A DNA stretch of 64,000 bases from Streptomyces sp. R41. GTDB taxonomy: Bacteria; Actinomycetota; Actinomycetes; Streptomycetales; Streptomycetaceae. The notes below the pieces were generated by a model, which was given only the letters and a program-made list of their open reading frames with translations, ran no database searches and was not told the DNA's origin. The stretch spans positions 5,191,001 through 5,255,000 of the forward strand of contig NZ_CP163443.1 of the NCBI RefSeq assembly GCF_041053055.1, read 5' to 3'. Positions 8,916 to 17,755 of the stretch are shown piece after piece. A program made the translations under genes and the position numbers. Each line of letters begins with the position of its first letter. Positions within the stretch are counted from its first letter, which is position 1.

Positions 8916-8930
8916 TCACCCGATAGGTGA
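8916..8930. promoter_or_regulatory. Small inverted repeat upstream of BRO gene
   Basis: TCACC-CGATA-GGTGA, 67-81 bp upstream of the BRO start and downstream of the 8990 gene stop. Could be an operator for the BRO protein or part of a weak terminator; evidence is only the symmetry. Confidence 0.25.
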
Positions 8931-8989
8931 CGGAGGTATCGATTCTGCCGCTTTCGGGCCGCTGACGAGGAAGAACGGACCCGAAGAGC

Positions 8990-9355
8990 TCAGCCGACGG
9001 ACTCGGTCACCGGCTCGCCCGTGCCCGACTCCGCGGTCACCCGTACCGGAAGCTCGGCAGGCCGCCCCCGCCCCGCCAGCCGGCAGCCGAGGCACCCGGG
9101 GTGCCCCTCTCGGGCGGTGAGGTCCTTGACCCGCATGCCCCACTGTCCGACGGGCCGGCGCCCGGGCGGCTTGCCCCAGCCGGCGAGGTGCAGCACCCAG
9201 GTGACCAGGGCGCTGATCACCACGACACCCAGCCCACCCCACACCGCGAGCGCGTTCCCGGCGCAGACGCCCAGTCCGATCCCCGTCACTCCGACGGTGG
9301 CGATCCCGAACCCGGTCCACCCCGCGACGGTGTGCCCTTCGTCGTACAGGCTCAT
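8990..9355 (-). CDS. Small HGxxPAAW-type membrane protein
   Basis: 121 residues. The N-terminus YDEGHTVAGWTG is a variant of the actinomycete HGxxPAAW motif, followed by two closely spaced hydrophobic helices (FGIATVGVTGIGLGVCAG and LGVVVISALVTWVLHLAGW). The C-terminal tail is cytoplasmic with CLGC. ATG 9355 is set by an AGGAGGGGG ribosome-binding site 7 nt upstream; the frame extends further but without support. Function unknown. Divergent from the marR gene. Confidence 0.75.
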   Translation of the reverse strand: MSLYDEGHTVAGWTGFGIATVGVTGIGLGVCAGNALAVWGGLGVVVISALVTWVLHLAGWGKPPGRRPVGQWGMRVKDLTAREGHPGCLGCRLAGRGRPAELPVRVTAESGTGEPVTESVG

Positions 9356-9451
9356 GTACGGCCCCCTCCTGTGCTGACGACTAGACTTCTCCCAACCCCT
9401 CACTACCTAAGAAATTAAGCACCGAAACCTCTCACGTACTAAGGGAAAACG

Positions 9452-9967
9452 ATGCAGCAGGGCGGCCCACCACGCTCACGCGCCCACCCGCCCGTGACGT
9501 CGGCCCAGGTGATCTCCACCATGGACCATCTGATCGCGACGAACATGCGGGCCCAGCAGGAGATGGCTCAGCGGCTGAACCTGAACCTCACCGACCTCAT
9601 GTGCTTCACCTGTGTCCTGAAGGCGGGCGACAACCTGCTCACCGCCGGGGACCTCGCGGAGCACGCACGCGTGACGACCGGCGCCGTCACGGGCATCCTC
9701 AACCGCCTCGAACGCGCGGGCTACGTCACCCGCCGCCCCGACCCCACGGACCGCCGCCGCGTTCGCATCGCGGCGCAACCGGCCGCGGTCACCCGCGTCC
9801 TGGCCCTCTACGAGCCGTACTACGCGCGCCTGACCGAACTCCTCGCCGGCTACACCCCCACCGAAGTCGCCGTCCTGCACGACTGGTTCACCCGCACGGG
9901 CAAGCTGACGAGCGACTATTTGGAAGAGCTGCGCGAGAGGAGCCAGGCCTCGAGGAAGTCGACGTAG
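9452..9967 (+). CDS. MarR-family transcriptional regulator
   Basis: 171 residues with a winged-helix core: LTAGDLAEHARVTTGAVTGILNRLERAGYVTRR and the wing PDPTDRRRVRI, the diagnostic DxRxxR motif of MarR proteins. AAGGGA lies 6 nt before the ATG. Divergent to the HGxxPAAW gene across a 96-bp A/T-richer interval (around 9380-9450), which probably holds both promoters and its own operator. Ligand unknown. Confidence 0.92.
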   Translation: MQQGGPPRSRAHPPVTSAQVISTMDHLIATNMRAQQEMAQRLNLNLTDLMCFTCVLKAGDNLLTAGDLAEHARVTTGAVTGILNRLERAGYVTRRPDPTDRRRVRIAAQPAAVTRVLALYEPYYARLTELLAGYTPTEVAVLHDWFTRTGKLTSDYLEELRERSQASRKST

Positions 9968-10037
9968 GTCACGCAGGCCTGTCCCCATGACACGAACGCC
10001 TCGCCCCGATGCCGTACTCCCCTACTGCACAGCACGA

Positions 10038-10072
10038 AAGAGCCCCGTTCCGAAGATCGAAACGGGGCTCTT
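10038..10072 (-). terminator. tRNA-Arg terminator
   Basis: Perfect 12-bp arms (AAGAGCCCCGTT, 10038-10049; 10061-10072) with an 11-nt loop, 8 bp past the tRNA 3' end on the minus strand, followed by TTTCG in the direction of tRNA transcription. It also lies about 70 bp beyond the marR stop and could act in both directions. Confidence 0.85.
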
Positions 10073-10079
10073 GACCGTG

Positions 10080-10152
10080 TGCACTCGGCAGGATTCGAAC
10101 CTGCAACCTTCTGATCCGTAGTCAGATGCTCTATCCGTTAAGCTACGAGTGC
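10080..10152 (-). tRNA. tRNA-Arg (ACG)
   Basis: 73 nt, acceptor GCACTCG/CGAGTGC, T-arm GCAGG-TTCGAAT-CCTGC, anticodon loop CTACGGA in stem TCTGA/TCAGA giving anticodon ACG. Discriminator A. CCA is not encoded. All stems pair. Confidence 0.97.
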
Positions 10153-10293
10153 TTGTTTTGTTTTTGTCCCGCTCCTGGGCTTTCGGCCCGCTCGCGGCGA
10201 CAGGAAGAACATTACATGACTGCCGCCGCCATGTGAAATCCGTTTGCCGTACCCCTTGTGAGCTGGGCAAACGCGCTACAGCGCCCCGAAACG

Positions 10294-10327
10294 CCGAAGC
10301 CCCGGTCCTGGTGGACCGGGGCTTCGG
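10294..10327 (-). terminator. tRNA-Ser(GCT) terminator
   Basis: Perfect 15-bp arms (CCGAAGCCCCGGTCC) around a TGGT loop, starting 9 bp beyond the tRNA-Ser 3' end on the minus strand. Confidence 0.85.
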
Positions 10328-10336
10328 ATCTTGGCG

Positions 10337-10427
10337 CGGAGGCGGAGGGATTTGAACCCTCGATGGGCTTTAAGGCCCAAACCGCATTAGCAGTGCGGCG
10401 CCATAGACCGGACTAGGCGACGCCTCC
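10337..10427 (-). tRNA. tRNA-Ser (GCT)
   Basis: 91 nt with long variable arm. Acceptor GGAGGCG/CGCCTCC, discriminator G, anticodon stem CCGCA/TGCGG around CTGCTAA giving anticodon GCT, T-loop TTCAAAT. All stems pair fully, in contrast to the second Ser(GCT) gene at 60900. Confidence 0.97.
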
Positions 10428-10556
10428 CGCACAGCCGCCCGCGCGAGCGCGAGTGGTGCGTGCAGATGATGACACAGCCGAGCGTGGTGTCACCAATCGC
10501 CCCCCACGGTACTAGGCAGGCGGGCCGCAGAGCAAAGTTCATCGGCCGCGTCGCAA

Positions 10557-10573
10557 CCAGGCGGGGCGCCTGG
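10557..10573. promoter_or_regulatory. 7-bp inverted repeat upstream of SSI gene
   Basis: CCAGGCG-GGG-CGCCTGG, 13 bp before the ATG at 10587. It would sit in the 5' leader or core promoter, so either an operator or a small leader hairpin. Confidence 0.3.
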
Positions 10574-10586
10574 CGTTAGTCAGGTC

Positions 10587-11120
10587 ATGCTGCACCGTCT
10601 CGTTCTCACCGCCGCCGCGTCCGCCACGGCCGCGCTGTCCGCCGTACCGAGCGCGTCCGCCGCGCCCGCCGGCCCCGTGTCCGCCGTACCCGCCACCGCG
10701 TCGGCCACCGGGCTCGCCGCCACCACCGCGTACGGCGAACCGGTTCTCCGGAGCCTGCCGCGGATGCCCCCGCCGGCCTCCGTCGAGGACTCCGGGGACC
10801 GGCTGACCGTGACCGTCCACCACACGGGAGGCGATGCGGACGGGACGTACGAACTGCGATGTCATCCCGATGGCGGCGGTCACCCCGATGTCAGCGGGGC
10901 CTGCCAGAAGCTGGACCGGAGCACCACCTGGGGCAAGGACCCCTTCGCTCCGATGCCGCCGGGCACCATGTGCACGATGCTGTACGGCGGTCCGGCCACC
11001 GCGCATGTCACGGGGACCTGGGCGGGGCGACCCGTCGACGCGACGTTCGACCGCGCGGACGGGTGCGAGATCGCGCGATGGGACGCGCTGGTGCCGCTGC
11101 TGCCGGACACCTACGCATAG
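10587..11120 (+). CDS. Secreted subtilisin-inhibitor-like (SSI family) protease inhibitor
   Basis: 177 residues. Signal peptide of about 25 residues ending ASA. The mature part has the SSI pattern: CHPDGGGHPDVSGAC (first disulfide pair), then PPGTMCTMLYGGPATAHVTGTW with the reactive loop, and CEIARW. By alignment to classical SSI (CPMVY) the P1 residue would be Met in CTMLY, predicting inhibition of subtilisin- or chymotrypsin-like proteases. The four expected cysteines are present. The N-terminal extension before the inhibitor core (about residues 26-70, Ala/Pro-rich) is longer than in classical SSI. The ribosome-binding site is weak. Confidence 0.88.
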   Translation: MLHRLVLTAAASATAALSAVPSASAAPAGPVSAVPATASATGLAATTAYGEPVLRSLPRMPPPASVEDSGDRLTVTVHHTGGDADGTYELRCHPDGGGHPDVSGACQKLDRSTTWGKDPFAPMPPGTMCTMLYGGPATAHVTGTWAGRPVDATFDRADGCEIARWDALVPLLPDTYA

Positions 11121-11420
11121 CGAAGACAGAGAAGACATGGTGGAGTCACGGCGACCCCGTTCCGGGGTGGAGGCGACCCCATGGTTCGGCGATGGAGGCG
11201 ACCCCATGGTTGCGCGATGGATCCGAGGGCGAAATGCGCGGTCACAGGTTCTACGTCTCTTCTGCGTCCTTTCCGCGTCACTTCCGCGTGCGACCTCCCT
11301 CTCATCCGGCGTCGCGAGCGCAACCACTGCCCGTAGACTCCCTCGCGTGACACGCTGCGGACCGATTGGCAAGATGGCATCCGCGGTCGGCAAGGTGCGG
11401 TAACAGGGAGGAAGCGTCTC
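11121..11420. other. Intergenic region after the SSI gene: tandem repeats and promoter of the 11421 gene
   Basis: Holds 25-bp tandem repeats (11141-11232) and then leader/promoter sequence of the next gene. TAGACT at about 11333-11338 is a -10-like hexamer. I see no small reading frame of convincing quality. Confidence 0.5.
11141..11232. repeat. 25-bp tandem repeat in SSI 3' flank
   Basis: Two near-identical 25-bp copies (11168-11192 and 11193-11217, differing at two adjacent bases), a degenerate 27-bp copy before (11141-11167) and a partial one after. Core is TGGAGGCGACCCCATGGTT. Starts 21 bp after the SSI stop. Confidence 0.9.
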
Positions 11421-14400
11421 GTGAGCAGCAGGCCATCCCGAGGCGCTGCTCGCCTCGCAGCCATACTGGACGCGCTGCCCGATGCGTTGGTGCTGGTCAA
11501 CGCCAATGGGACCGTCGTCAACGCCAACACCATCGCCCTGGAGGCCTTCGAGGCCCCGGGCACGGCTCTGGTGGGCCGGGGGCTGCTCGATCTGCTGCCG
11601 CAGTTCGACTCCCGGCTGATCCCCGGGTCGATGCGGCGGCCCGACACCATCGACGAGCGCGGGCGGACCAAGCCGACCAGGATGATCGCGCGGCGGACCG
11701 ACGGCACCGAATTCCCGGTCGAAGTCACCAGTGCGAATCTGGAGAACGGCCAGCAGGCCTACGACAGCTACGGCCCCACCCCTGACGAGCTGCTCATGCT
11801 CGTCGTACGCGATCTGTCGGGCACCGTCGACACCGAGGCCGAACTCGCGCGTTCGCAACGACAGACCGAAATGATTCTGCGGGCCGCCGCCGAGGGTGTC
11901 GTCGGGACGGACACGGAGGGGCGGGTCGTTCTCGTCAATCCCGCCGCCGCTCAGATACTCGGTTACCGGGCCAGCGATCTCGGCGGCCAGGATCTGCACG
12001 CGCTCATCCTTCACTCGCGCGCGGACGGCGAGCCCTTCGCGTACGAGGAGTCGCCGCTCGCCGACACCCTGCGCTCCGGGCGCAAGCACCGGGTGCGCGG
12101 GCAGGTGCTGTGGTCGAAGTCCGGGAACAAGGTTCCGGTCGACCTCACGACCGCGCCGGTGCGGGACGGCGACCAGCTCGTCGGCGCCGTGATGACCTTC
12201 ACCGACCGGCGGCCGTACGACACCCTCGCCGAGGAGAAGGACGCCGAGGCCACCCGGCACGCCGAGGAGCTCGCACGCCTCGCCGACGAGCACGCCGAGG
12301 AGCTCAAGACGCTGCGCGAGCGGCACGCGGCCGAGCTGGCCGAGCTGAGCGAGCGGCACGAGGAGGAACTCGCCGCCGGCGACGAGCGGTACGCGGCGCT
12401 CGGCGAGCGGGAGAAGGACCGGTACGAGGCGCTGACCGCGCGGCACGAGCAGCTGCTCGCGGTGCTCGGCCAGTCCCTGCGCGGGCCCCTCGACCAGCTG
12501 CGCGCCGAACTCTCCAAGCTCGCGGCCGACGACGCCGGTCAGCTGTGGCCCGAGGCCAACCAGGTCCTCCATCACCTCGCGGCCGGCTACTCGCGGATCA
12601 CGACGCTCGTCGACAACGTCCTCGGCTATCAGCGGCTCGACTCCGGGGCCGAGCAGATCTCCCGTACGAAGGTGATGCTCGACGCGGTCGTCGCGGCCGG
12701 TGTCGACGGTGCCGTCGAGCTGATCGGGCCCGGACGCGTCCAGTTCGCCGTGCACGCGCCGCCGATCGAGGCCGAGGTCGACCCGACGCGGCTCGCCAAC
12801 GCCCTCGCGCATCTCATCGCGGACGTCGCCGGAGTCGACGCGACCGGCAACGCGCCGGTGTCGGCGGGCGGTTACATGGACAACACCGTCGTCGTGGCGG
12901 CGGCGCAGCGCGGTGAGGGCGTCCGTATCGAGGTGCGCGGCCCGTACGCCGGGGGAGACCCGGTGCACGAGCCGATCGTGCGCGGGATCGTGCGCGCGCA
13001 CGGCGGTGTTCTGCAGACGCACGAGGTGCCGGGGATGAGCGGCAGCGCGTTCGTGCTCGAGGTGCCGATCGGGGGTGGGGCCGGGACGGTTCCCGCTCCC
13101 GAGAGCACCCCCGGTACCGAGGTCGCCCTTTCCGAGCAGGGCTCGCACCAGAGCGGTGGCAGGCGGCGGGCCCGGCGGTCCTCCGTGGACGCCTTCCTGG
13201 AGAGCGAGGTCGCGGGGGAGTCCGACACCACGGCTGTCGAGACGGGCGGGGCCGCTCCCACGGGGCGGCGCCGCCGGCGTGCGGGGGACGGCGAAGTGTC
13301 GGTTCCCGCGCAGGCGTCGGGAGTCGAGGGTCCCGGTGACGGCGGTGCCTCCGGTTCCGGTGGCACCGGACGGCGGCGGGGACGGCCGAGTCCGGCCGAA
13401 GACACGGCCTCCGACGCGAGTGGCGGTGTCTCCGAGGGCGCGGTCGTCATGGCGGGCGAGCACGCGGCCGGGACCGCGGCCGTGGGTACGGGGCTTGGCG
13501 GGACGGTGCCTCCGCAGGGGGTGCCGGTGCCCTCCGGCCGGCGCGCGCGGCGGGACGGCGAACAGCATGCGCTGCCGCCCGCGTTGCCCGCGACGCCCAG
13601 TGCGCCCGTCGCACCGGATGCGCCGGACGCCAGTGGCTCCGCCGACGCGGGGCAGCCGACCGGGCGGCGTCGCCGTGCGCTGGCCGCCGCGGCCGAGCGT
13701 GCCGCCGCGCAGGAGGCGGGCGCCCGTACGGTGTTCGCTTTGCCGCCCGCGGAGGCGGACCGTTCACCCGAGTACGTCCAGGCACAGGCGCAGGCTCAGG
13801 CCCATCAGGCCCAGGCGCAGGTCCAGGTTCAGCAGGCCGACGGCGGTCTCGTCGGGCACGACCAGGGCGACGGCGGCCGTCATGACGTCATGCTCCACGA
13901 CCCGGCCGACGATCACACCCCGCCGCAGCCGCACCCCGTTTCCGCCCCGACGGGACGGCGGCGCGCTCGCCGTACTCCGGGTGCTCCGGGTCAGCCGGAC
14001 GCGGTGGGGACGCCCGCACAGGGGGTTCCGGCGCAGGGGGTTCCGGCGCAGGGGGTTCCGGCGCAGGGGGTTCCCGGCCAGACCGTGCCCGCGCAGGGTG
14101 TTCCCGCGCAGGGCGTTCCGGGTGCGGCCGTCGCCGGTCAGCCGGTTCCCGCGCAGTTGACGCAGACAGCGCAGGCACCACAGACGCCGCAGACCGCTGC
14201 CGCCGCCCAGGCCGCCCAGGCCACGCCGGCCGCCGGCACCCCGGCCCAGCCCCAGCCGACCACCGCTGCCCCGGCACCGGTCCCGGCCGCGGCTCCGGCG
14301 CCGCAGCCGTGGCCGAACGCGAACACCGCCGCCAACGCCAACGACACCTCGGGCGCGGGCACTCCGACCCCCGTACCTCCCGGAGCTGCGCCCGCACAGC

Positions 14401-15692
14401 CCGGAGCCCCGGCGCAGAGCGCGCCCCCCGCCGCCGGTCGGCCGACCCCCGCCCCGGGCACCCCGCTCCCCCCTGAACTCCCGGCGCAGCCGCGGGTCGC
14501 GCAGCCCCTGCCCGCCGAGGCCGCGACCCCCGTCGACCCCAACTCGACGCAGGGACGCGCGATCAGTGTGCGGACGCTCGGCCAGGGCGTCCCGTTCGCC
14601 CGCCAGCCCGCGCCGAACCAGCCCGCGCTCAACCAGTCCGCGCCGAGTCGGCCCGCACCGCAGGCCCAGCCCCAGGCCCCCACACCTCCGCCGCATCCGA
14701 CGAACGGCGGCGGCCGTCGCCGCAAGCTCGGTACGCCCCCCGAGCCCGCCGCCGAGCGTCCGGAGACGGCGGCCCGTCCGCACCCGCAGGCGGGGCAGGC
14801 CCCCACGGCTTCCGGGCCCCGGCTGCCCGGAGCCACCGAGGGCGCCGGCCGGTCGTACGCCATAGGAGCACCGGACGAGAACGCCGACGAGGGCCCCGAG
14901 CCGCTCGACGGTCCCGGCGGTGCCGTCGAGGTCGCCGACCAGCCGCAGCCGCGGCCCCTGGACGACGAATTGCCCCCGGAGCCGCTGGACAACCCGCGGC
15001 GGCTGCTCGTCTGGCCCGCGCCGGACGTGACGACCCAGCAGGCGCTGAGCGACCGCGGCTACCGGCCCGTCATCGTGCACTCGCGCGAGGAGGTCGACGC
15101 GCAGATCGCCGCCTTCCCGGCCGCGCTGTTCGTGGACCCCCTGACCGGACCGATCACGCGCACGGCGCTCCAGTCGCTGCGCCAGGCCGCCGTCGCCGCC
15201 GAGGTGCCCGTCCTCGTGACAGCGGGACTCGGCCAGGCGACGCGCGAGGCGGCGTACGGCGCCGACCCCGCCGTACTCCTGAAGGCGCTGGCGCCGCGGG
15301 ACTCCGAGCAGCACCCGCCGCGCGTGCTGCTCATCGAGGAGCACGCGGAGATCGCGCTGGCGCTGACCGCGACGCTGGAGCGGCGCGGGATGCAGGTCGC
15401 GCGGGCGTCGACCGACGAGGACGCCGTCACGCTGGCCTCGCAGATGCGGCCGAACCTGGTCGTGATGGACCTGATGCAGGTACGCCGTCGGCGCGCCGGA
15501 ATCGTGGACTGGCTGCGCGCGAACGGCCAGTTGAACCGCACGCCGCTGGTCGTCTACACCGCCGCCGTCGACCACACCGAACTGCCGCGCCTGGCCGCGG
15601 GGGAGACGGTGCTGTTCCTCGCCGAGCGCTCGACCAGCGCCGAGGTGCAGGACCGGATCGTCGACCTGCTGGCACGCATCGGCACGAACTAG
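11421..15692 (+). CDS. Large PAS-PAS-coiled coil-degenerate histidine kinase-disordered linker-tandem receiver-like protein
   Basis: 1423 residues from GTG 11421 (GGGAGGAAG ribosome-binding site). Order: PAS about 10-130, PAS about 145-265, an Ala/Glu/Arg heptad coiled coil 268-345, a dimerisation/ATPase-like region 345-555, a Pro/Ala/Gln-rich linker about 560-1185, then two receiver-like domains (about 1193-1290 and 1298-1423). The expected H-box reads VLGQSLRGPLDQL and lacks His; the N-box is LANALAHLIADVAG. The first receiver keeps Asp in ALFVDP; the second keeps Asp in VVMDLMQ and Thr in VVYTAA, but the conserved Lys position reads FLAERS. The linker holds seven GRRR-like basic motifs and (QGVPA)n repeats. 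A scaffold or allosteric regulator is more likely than an active phosphorelay enzyme. Confidence 0.85.
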   Translation: MSSRPSRGAARLAAILDALPDALVLVNANGTVVNANTIALEAFEAPGTALVGRGLLDLLPQFDSRLIPGSMRRPDTIDERGRTKPTRMIARRTDGTEFPVEVTSANLENGQQAYDSYGPTPDELLMLVVRDLSGTVDTEAELARSQRQTEMILRAAAEGVVGTDTEGRVVLVNPAAAQILGYRASDLGGQDLHALILHSRADGEPFAYEESPLADTLRSGRKHRVRGQVLWSKSGNKVPVDLTTAPVRDGDQLVGAVMTFTDRRPYDTLAEEKDAEATRHAEELARLADEHAEELKTLRERHAAELAELSERHEEELAAGDERYAALGEREKDRYEALTARHEQLLAVLGQSLRGPLDQLRAELSKLAADDAGQLWPEANQVLHHLAAGYSRITTLVDNVLGYQRLDSGAEQISRTKVMLDAVVAAGVDGAVELIGPGRVQFAVHAPPIEAEVDPTRLANALAHLIADVAGVDATGNAPVSAGGYMDNTVVVAAAQRGEGVRIEVRGPYAGGDPVHEPIVRGIVRAHGGVLQTHEVPGMSGSAFVLEVPIGGGAGTVPAPESTPGTEVALSEQGSHQSGGRRRARRSSVDAFLESEVAGESDTTAVETGGAAPTGRRRRRAGDGEVSVPAQASGVEGPGDGGASGSGGTGRRRGRPSPAEDTASDASGGVSEGAVVMAGEHAAGTAAVGTGLGGTVPPQGVPVPSGRRARRDGEQHALPPALPATPSAPVAPDAPDASGSADAGQPTGRRRRALAAAAERAAAQEAGARTVFALPPAEADRSPEYVQAQAQAQAHQAQAQVQVQQADGGLVGHDQGDGGRHDVMLHDPADDHTPPQPHPVSAPTGRRRARRTPGAPGQPDAVGTPAQGVPAQGVPAQGVPAQGVPGQTVPAQGVPAQGVPGAAVAGQPVPAQLTQTAQAPQTPQTAAAAQAAQATPAAGTPAQPQPTTAAPAPVPAAAPAPQPWPNANTAANANDTSGAGTPTPVPPGAAPAQPGAPAQSAPPAAGRPTPAPGTPLPPELPAQPRVAQPLPAEAATPVDPNSTQGRAISVRTLGQGVPFARQPAPNQPALNQSAPSRPAPQAQPQAPTPPPHPTNGGGRRRKLGTPPEPAAERPETAARPHPQAGQAPTASGPRLPGATEGAGRSYAIGAPDENADEGPEPLDGPGGAVEVADQPQPRPLDDELPPEPLDNPRRLLVWPAPDVTTQQALSDRGYRPVIVHSREEVDAQIAAFPAALFVDPLTGPITRTALQSLRQAAVAAEVPVLVTAGLGQATREAAYGADPAVLLKALAPRDSEQHPPRVLLIEEHAEIALALTATLERRGMQVARASTDEDAVTLASQMRPNLVVMDLMQVRRRRAGIVDWLRANGQLNRTPLVVYTAAVDHTELPRLAAGETVLFLAERSTSAEVQDRIVDLLARIGTN

Positions 15693-15751
15693 TCGGCACG
15701 CACCGGCACGAACTAGTCGGCACACACCGGGACGAACTGGTTGGCACGCAC
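15680..15751. repeat. Three tandem 24-bp repeats starting inside the 3' end of the hybrid kinase gene
   Basis: Copies at 15680-15703, 15704-15727 and 15728-15751. The first contains the last three sense codons and the TAG stop. The second preserves TAG in the same frame (24 is a multiple of 3). The third changes it to TGG. The third copy runs into the terminator hairpin. Confidence 0.95.
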
Positions 15752-15764
15752 AGGTGCCAACCAG
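15737..15764 (+). terminator. Terminator of hybrid kinase gene
   Basis: Perfect 11-bp arms CTGGTTGGCAC (15737-15747) and complement 15754-15764 around a GCACAG loop, 45 bp after the stop. Confidence 0.75.
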
Positions 15765-15771
15765 CCGTACG

Positions 15772-15903
15772 TCACTTGGCGGTGAGCCGTCGTGCCGCCG
15801 CCAGGATCGATGCCCGTACCCGCTCCCTGCCCGGGTCCTCGCCGCCGACCAGGATGCGGCGCATCTGCGGTACGAACGTGGACCACGTCCGTACGGCGGT
15901 CAT
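15772..15903 (-). CDS. Possible small protein, unknown function
   Basis: A leftward frame ending TGA at 15772 encodes WSTFVPQMRRILVGGEDPG then RERVRASILAAARRLTAK with Streptomyces-like third-position bias. ATG 15903 gives 43 residues; GTG 15981 would give 69 but runs through the 15-bp hairpin 15949-15990 that looks like the fadD-like gene's terminator. No ribosome-binding site is clear. It may be a real small gene or the decayed 3' end of a longer one. Confidence 0.3.
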   Translation of the reverse strand: MTAVRTWSTFVPQMRRILVGGEDPGRERVRASILAAARRLTAK

Positions 15904-15948
15904 CGGCGTCCGTACGGCGGTGACGTGAGGTACGTCGGGGATGTGCGC

Positions 15949-15990
15949 GTACGCCGGGTGGGGAGCCGTGGGGCGCCCCACCCGGCGTAC
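15949..15990 (-). terminator. Hairpin downstream of the acyl-CoA synthetase gene
   Basis: Perfect 15-bp arms GTACGCCGGGTGGGG (15949-15963) and complement (15976-15990), 12-nt loop, starting 47 bp beyond the stop at 16038 in the direction of transcription. Confidence 0.75.
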
Positions 15991-16037
15991 CTCTGTGCCG
16001 GTGTTGATGCTGTTGTTGGTGACGGTGTTGGTGTCGG

Positions 16038-17693
16038 TCAGAGCTTCGTCACGTCCAGCTCGCCCTCCGCGTACTGCCTGCGGAGCACCTTCTTGTCGAA
16101 CTTGCCGACGCTCGTCTTCGGGACCGACTCGATGATCGTCCAGCGCTCGGGGAGCTGCCACTTGGCGATCTTGCCCTCGCCGGCGAGGAAGGCGCGCAGT
16201 GACTCGAAGTCGGCGGTGGAGCCCGCCTTCAGGACGACGGTGGCCAGCGGCCGCTCGCCCCACTTCTCGTCGGGGACGGCGACGACGGCGGCCTCGGTGA
16301 CGTCCGGGTGGGACATGAGGGCGTTCTCCAGGTCGACGGACGAGATCCACTCGCCGCCCGACTTGATGACGTCCTTGGCCCGGTCGGTGAGCGTCAGGAA
16401 GCCGTCTGCGCTTATCGTGCCGACGTCACCGGTCTTGAGCCAGCCGTCCTCGCTGAACTTGTCGGCGGGGCGCAGCGGTTCGGCGCCCTGGCCGCCGTAG
16501 TAGGCGCCCGCGATCCAGGGGCCGCGGACTTCCAGCTCGCCCGCGGACTCGCCGTCCCAGGGGAGCCGCTCGCCGCCGGGGCCGGTGAGGCGGGCCTCGA
16601 CGCCGGCCGGGAAGCGGCCCTGCGTCAGCCGGTACGCGAACTCCTCGTCCGTGCCCACGGCGTGGGCCGGCGGCCGGGCGATCGTGCCGAGCGGCGAGGT
16701 CTCGGTCATGCCCCAGGCGTGACAGACCCGCATGCCCAGCTCGTCGAAGGCCGCCATGAGCGAGGGCGGGCAGGCCGAGCCGCCGATGGTGACCTGAGTG
16801 AGAGAGGAGACATCACGGGGCTTGGCATGCAGCTCGGCGAGCAGTCCCTGCCAGATGGTGGGGACGGCGGCGGCGTGCGTCGGGCGCTCGCTCTCGATCA
16901 TCTCGGCGAGCGGCGCGGGCTGCAGGAAACGGTCCGGCATCAGCATGTTGATGCCGGACATGAAGGTCGCGTGCGGCAGACCCCAGGCGTTGACGTGGAA
17001 CTGCGGGACCACCACGAGGGAGGTGTCGCGGTCGGTCAGCCCCATCGACTGGGCCATGTTGACCTGCATGGAGTGCAGGTAGATCGAACGGTGGGAGTAC
17101 ACCACGCCCTTGGGGTCGCCGGTGGTGCCGGAGGTGTAGCACATGGCCGCGGCCTGACGCTCGTCGATCTCCGGCCAGTCATACGTCGTCGGCTTCCCGG
17201 CAAGCAGCTCCTCGTACTCGTGCACCCGCACGGCCGTGCCGTCGAGCAGCGAACGGTCACCGGGGCCCGAGACCACCACATGCTCGACGGTCGGCAGATG
17301 GGGGAGGAGCGGCGCGAGCAGCGGAAGCAGCGATCCGTTGACGATGACCACGCGGTCGGCGGCGTGGTTGACGATGAAGACGAGCTGCTCCGCAGGGAGG
17401 CGGAGGTTGAGCGTGTGCAGGACCGCGCCCATGGAGGGAATCGCGAAGTACGCCTCGACATGCTCGGCGTTGTTCCACATCAGCGTCGCGACCCGCTCGT
17501 CGCCCGTCACCCCGAGGTCGTCGCGCAGGGCGTGGGCGAGCTGGACGGCGCGCACCCCGGCCTCCCGGAAACTGCGCCGCTGCGGCTCGCCCTCCCCGGT
17601 CCAGGTCGTGATCTGCGACGAACCGTGCACGAGCGCTCCGTGCACGAGAATGCGGGTCACAGTCAGCGGTACGTCCTGCATCGTGCTCAGCAC
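16038..17693 (-). CDS. Fatty-acid/carboxylate-CoA ligase (FadD-like, AMP-forming)
   Basis: 551 residues of the ANL superfamily. The P-loop [42 protein letters not shown] (motor Asp) and the C-terminal [13 protein letters not shown] with its catalytic Lys are all present, so it should adenylate a carboxylate and transfer it to CoA. ATG 17714 is possible, but GGGAGG lies 5 nt before GTG 17693, giving [12 protein letters not shown], so I prefer that start. The upstream region has a perfect 8-bp palindromic pair (17756-17773). Medium- to long-chain acyl substrates are typical for the group. A link to the nearby sterol-type operon at 18881-23636 is possible but unproven. Confidence 0.9.
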   Translation of the reverse strand: MLSTMQDVPLTVTRILVHGALVHGSSQITTWTGEGEPQRRSFREAGVRAVQLAHALRDDLGVTGDERVATLMWNNAEHVEAYFAIPSMGAVLHTLNLRLPAEQLVFIVNHAADRVVIVNGSLLPLLAPLLPHLPTVEHVVVSGPGDRSLLDGTAVRVHEYEELLAGKPTTYDWPEIDERQAAAMCYTSGTTGDPKGVVYSHRSIYLHSMQVNMAQSMGLTDRDTSLVVVPQFHVNAWGLPHATFMSGINMLMPDRFLQPAPLAEMIESERPTHAAAVPTIWQGLLAELHAKPRDVSSLTQVTIGGSACPPSLMAAFDELGMRVCHAWGMTETSPLGTIARPPAHAVGTDEEFAYRLTQGRFPAGVEARLTGPGGERLPWDGESAGELEVRGPWIAGAYYGGQGAEPLRPADKFSEDGWLKTGDVGTISADGFLTLTDRAKDVIKSGGEWISSVDLENALMSHPDVTEAAVVAVPDEKWGERPLATVVLKAGSTADFESLRAFLAGEGKIAKWQLPERWTIIESVPKTSVGKFDKKVLRRQYAEGELDVTKL

Positions 17694-17755
17694 AGCGTCC
17701 TCCCGGGGCGACATTGCCTACGCGGCAGTAATGGGCTGCGCTGATTCTGCGCACA

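Larger units (their letters stand above)
15693..16037. other. Convergent intergenic region between hybrid kinase gene and fadD-like gene
   Basis: Contains the 24-bp repeats, two strong hairpins (one per convergent gene), a 15-bp direct repeat (15886-15900 and 15907-15921) and a possible short leftward reading frame ending at 15772. Nothing else recognised. Confidence 0.7.

Noticed and set aside
10539..13568. Very long leftward open frame (about 1000 codons) opposite the hybrid kinase gene
   Set aside because: It is the antisense shadow of GC-rich coding sequence; the product is low-complexity Arg/Gly/His-rich with no domain, and the plus-strand frame has PAS and receiver domains.
15772..16350. 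192-codon leftward frame overlapping the acyl-CoA synthetase C-terminus
   Set aside because: Most of it lies out of frame within the synthetase gene; only the last 43-69 codons outside it were kept as a doubtful small ORF.
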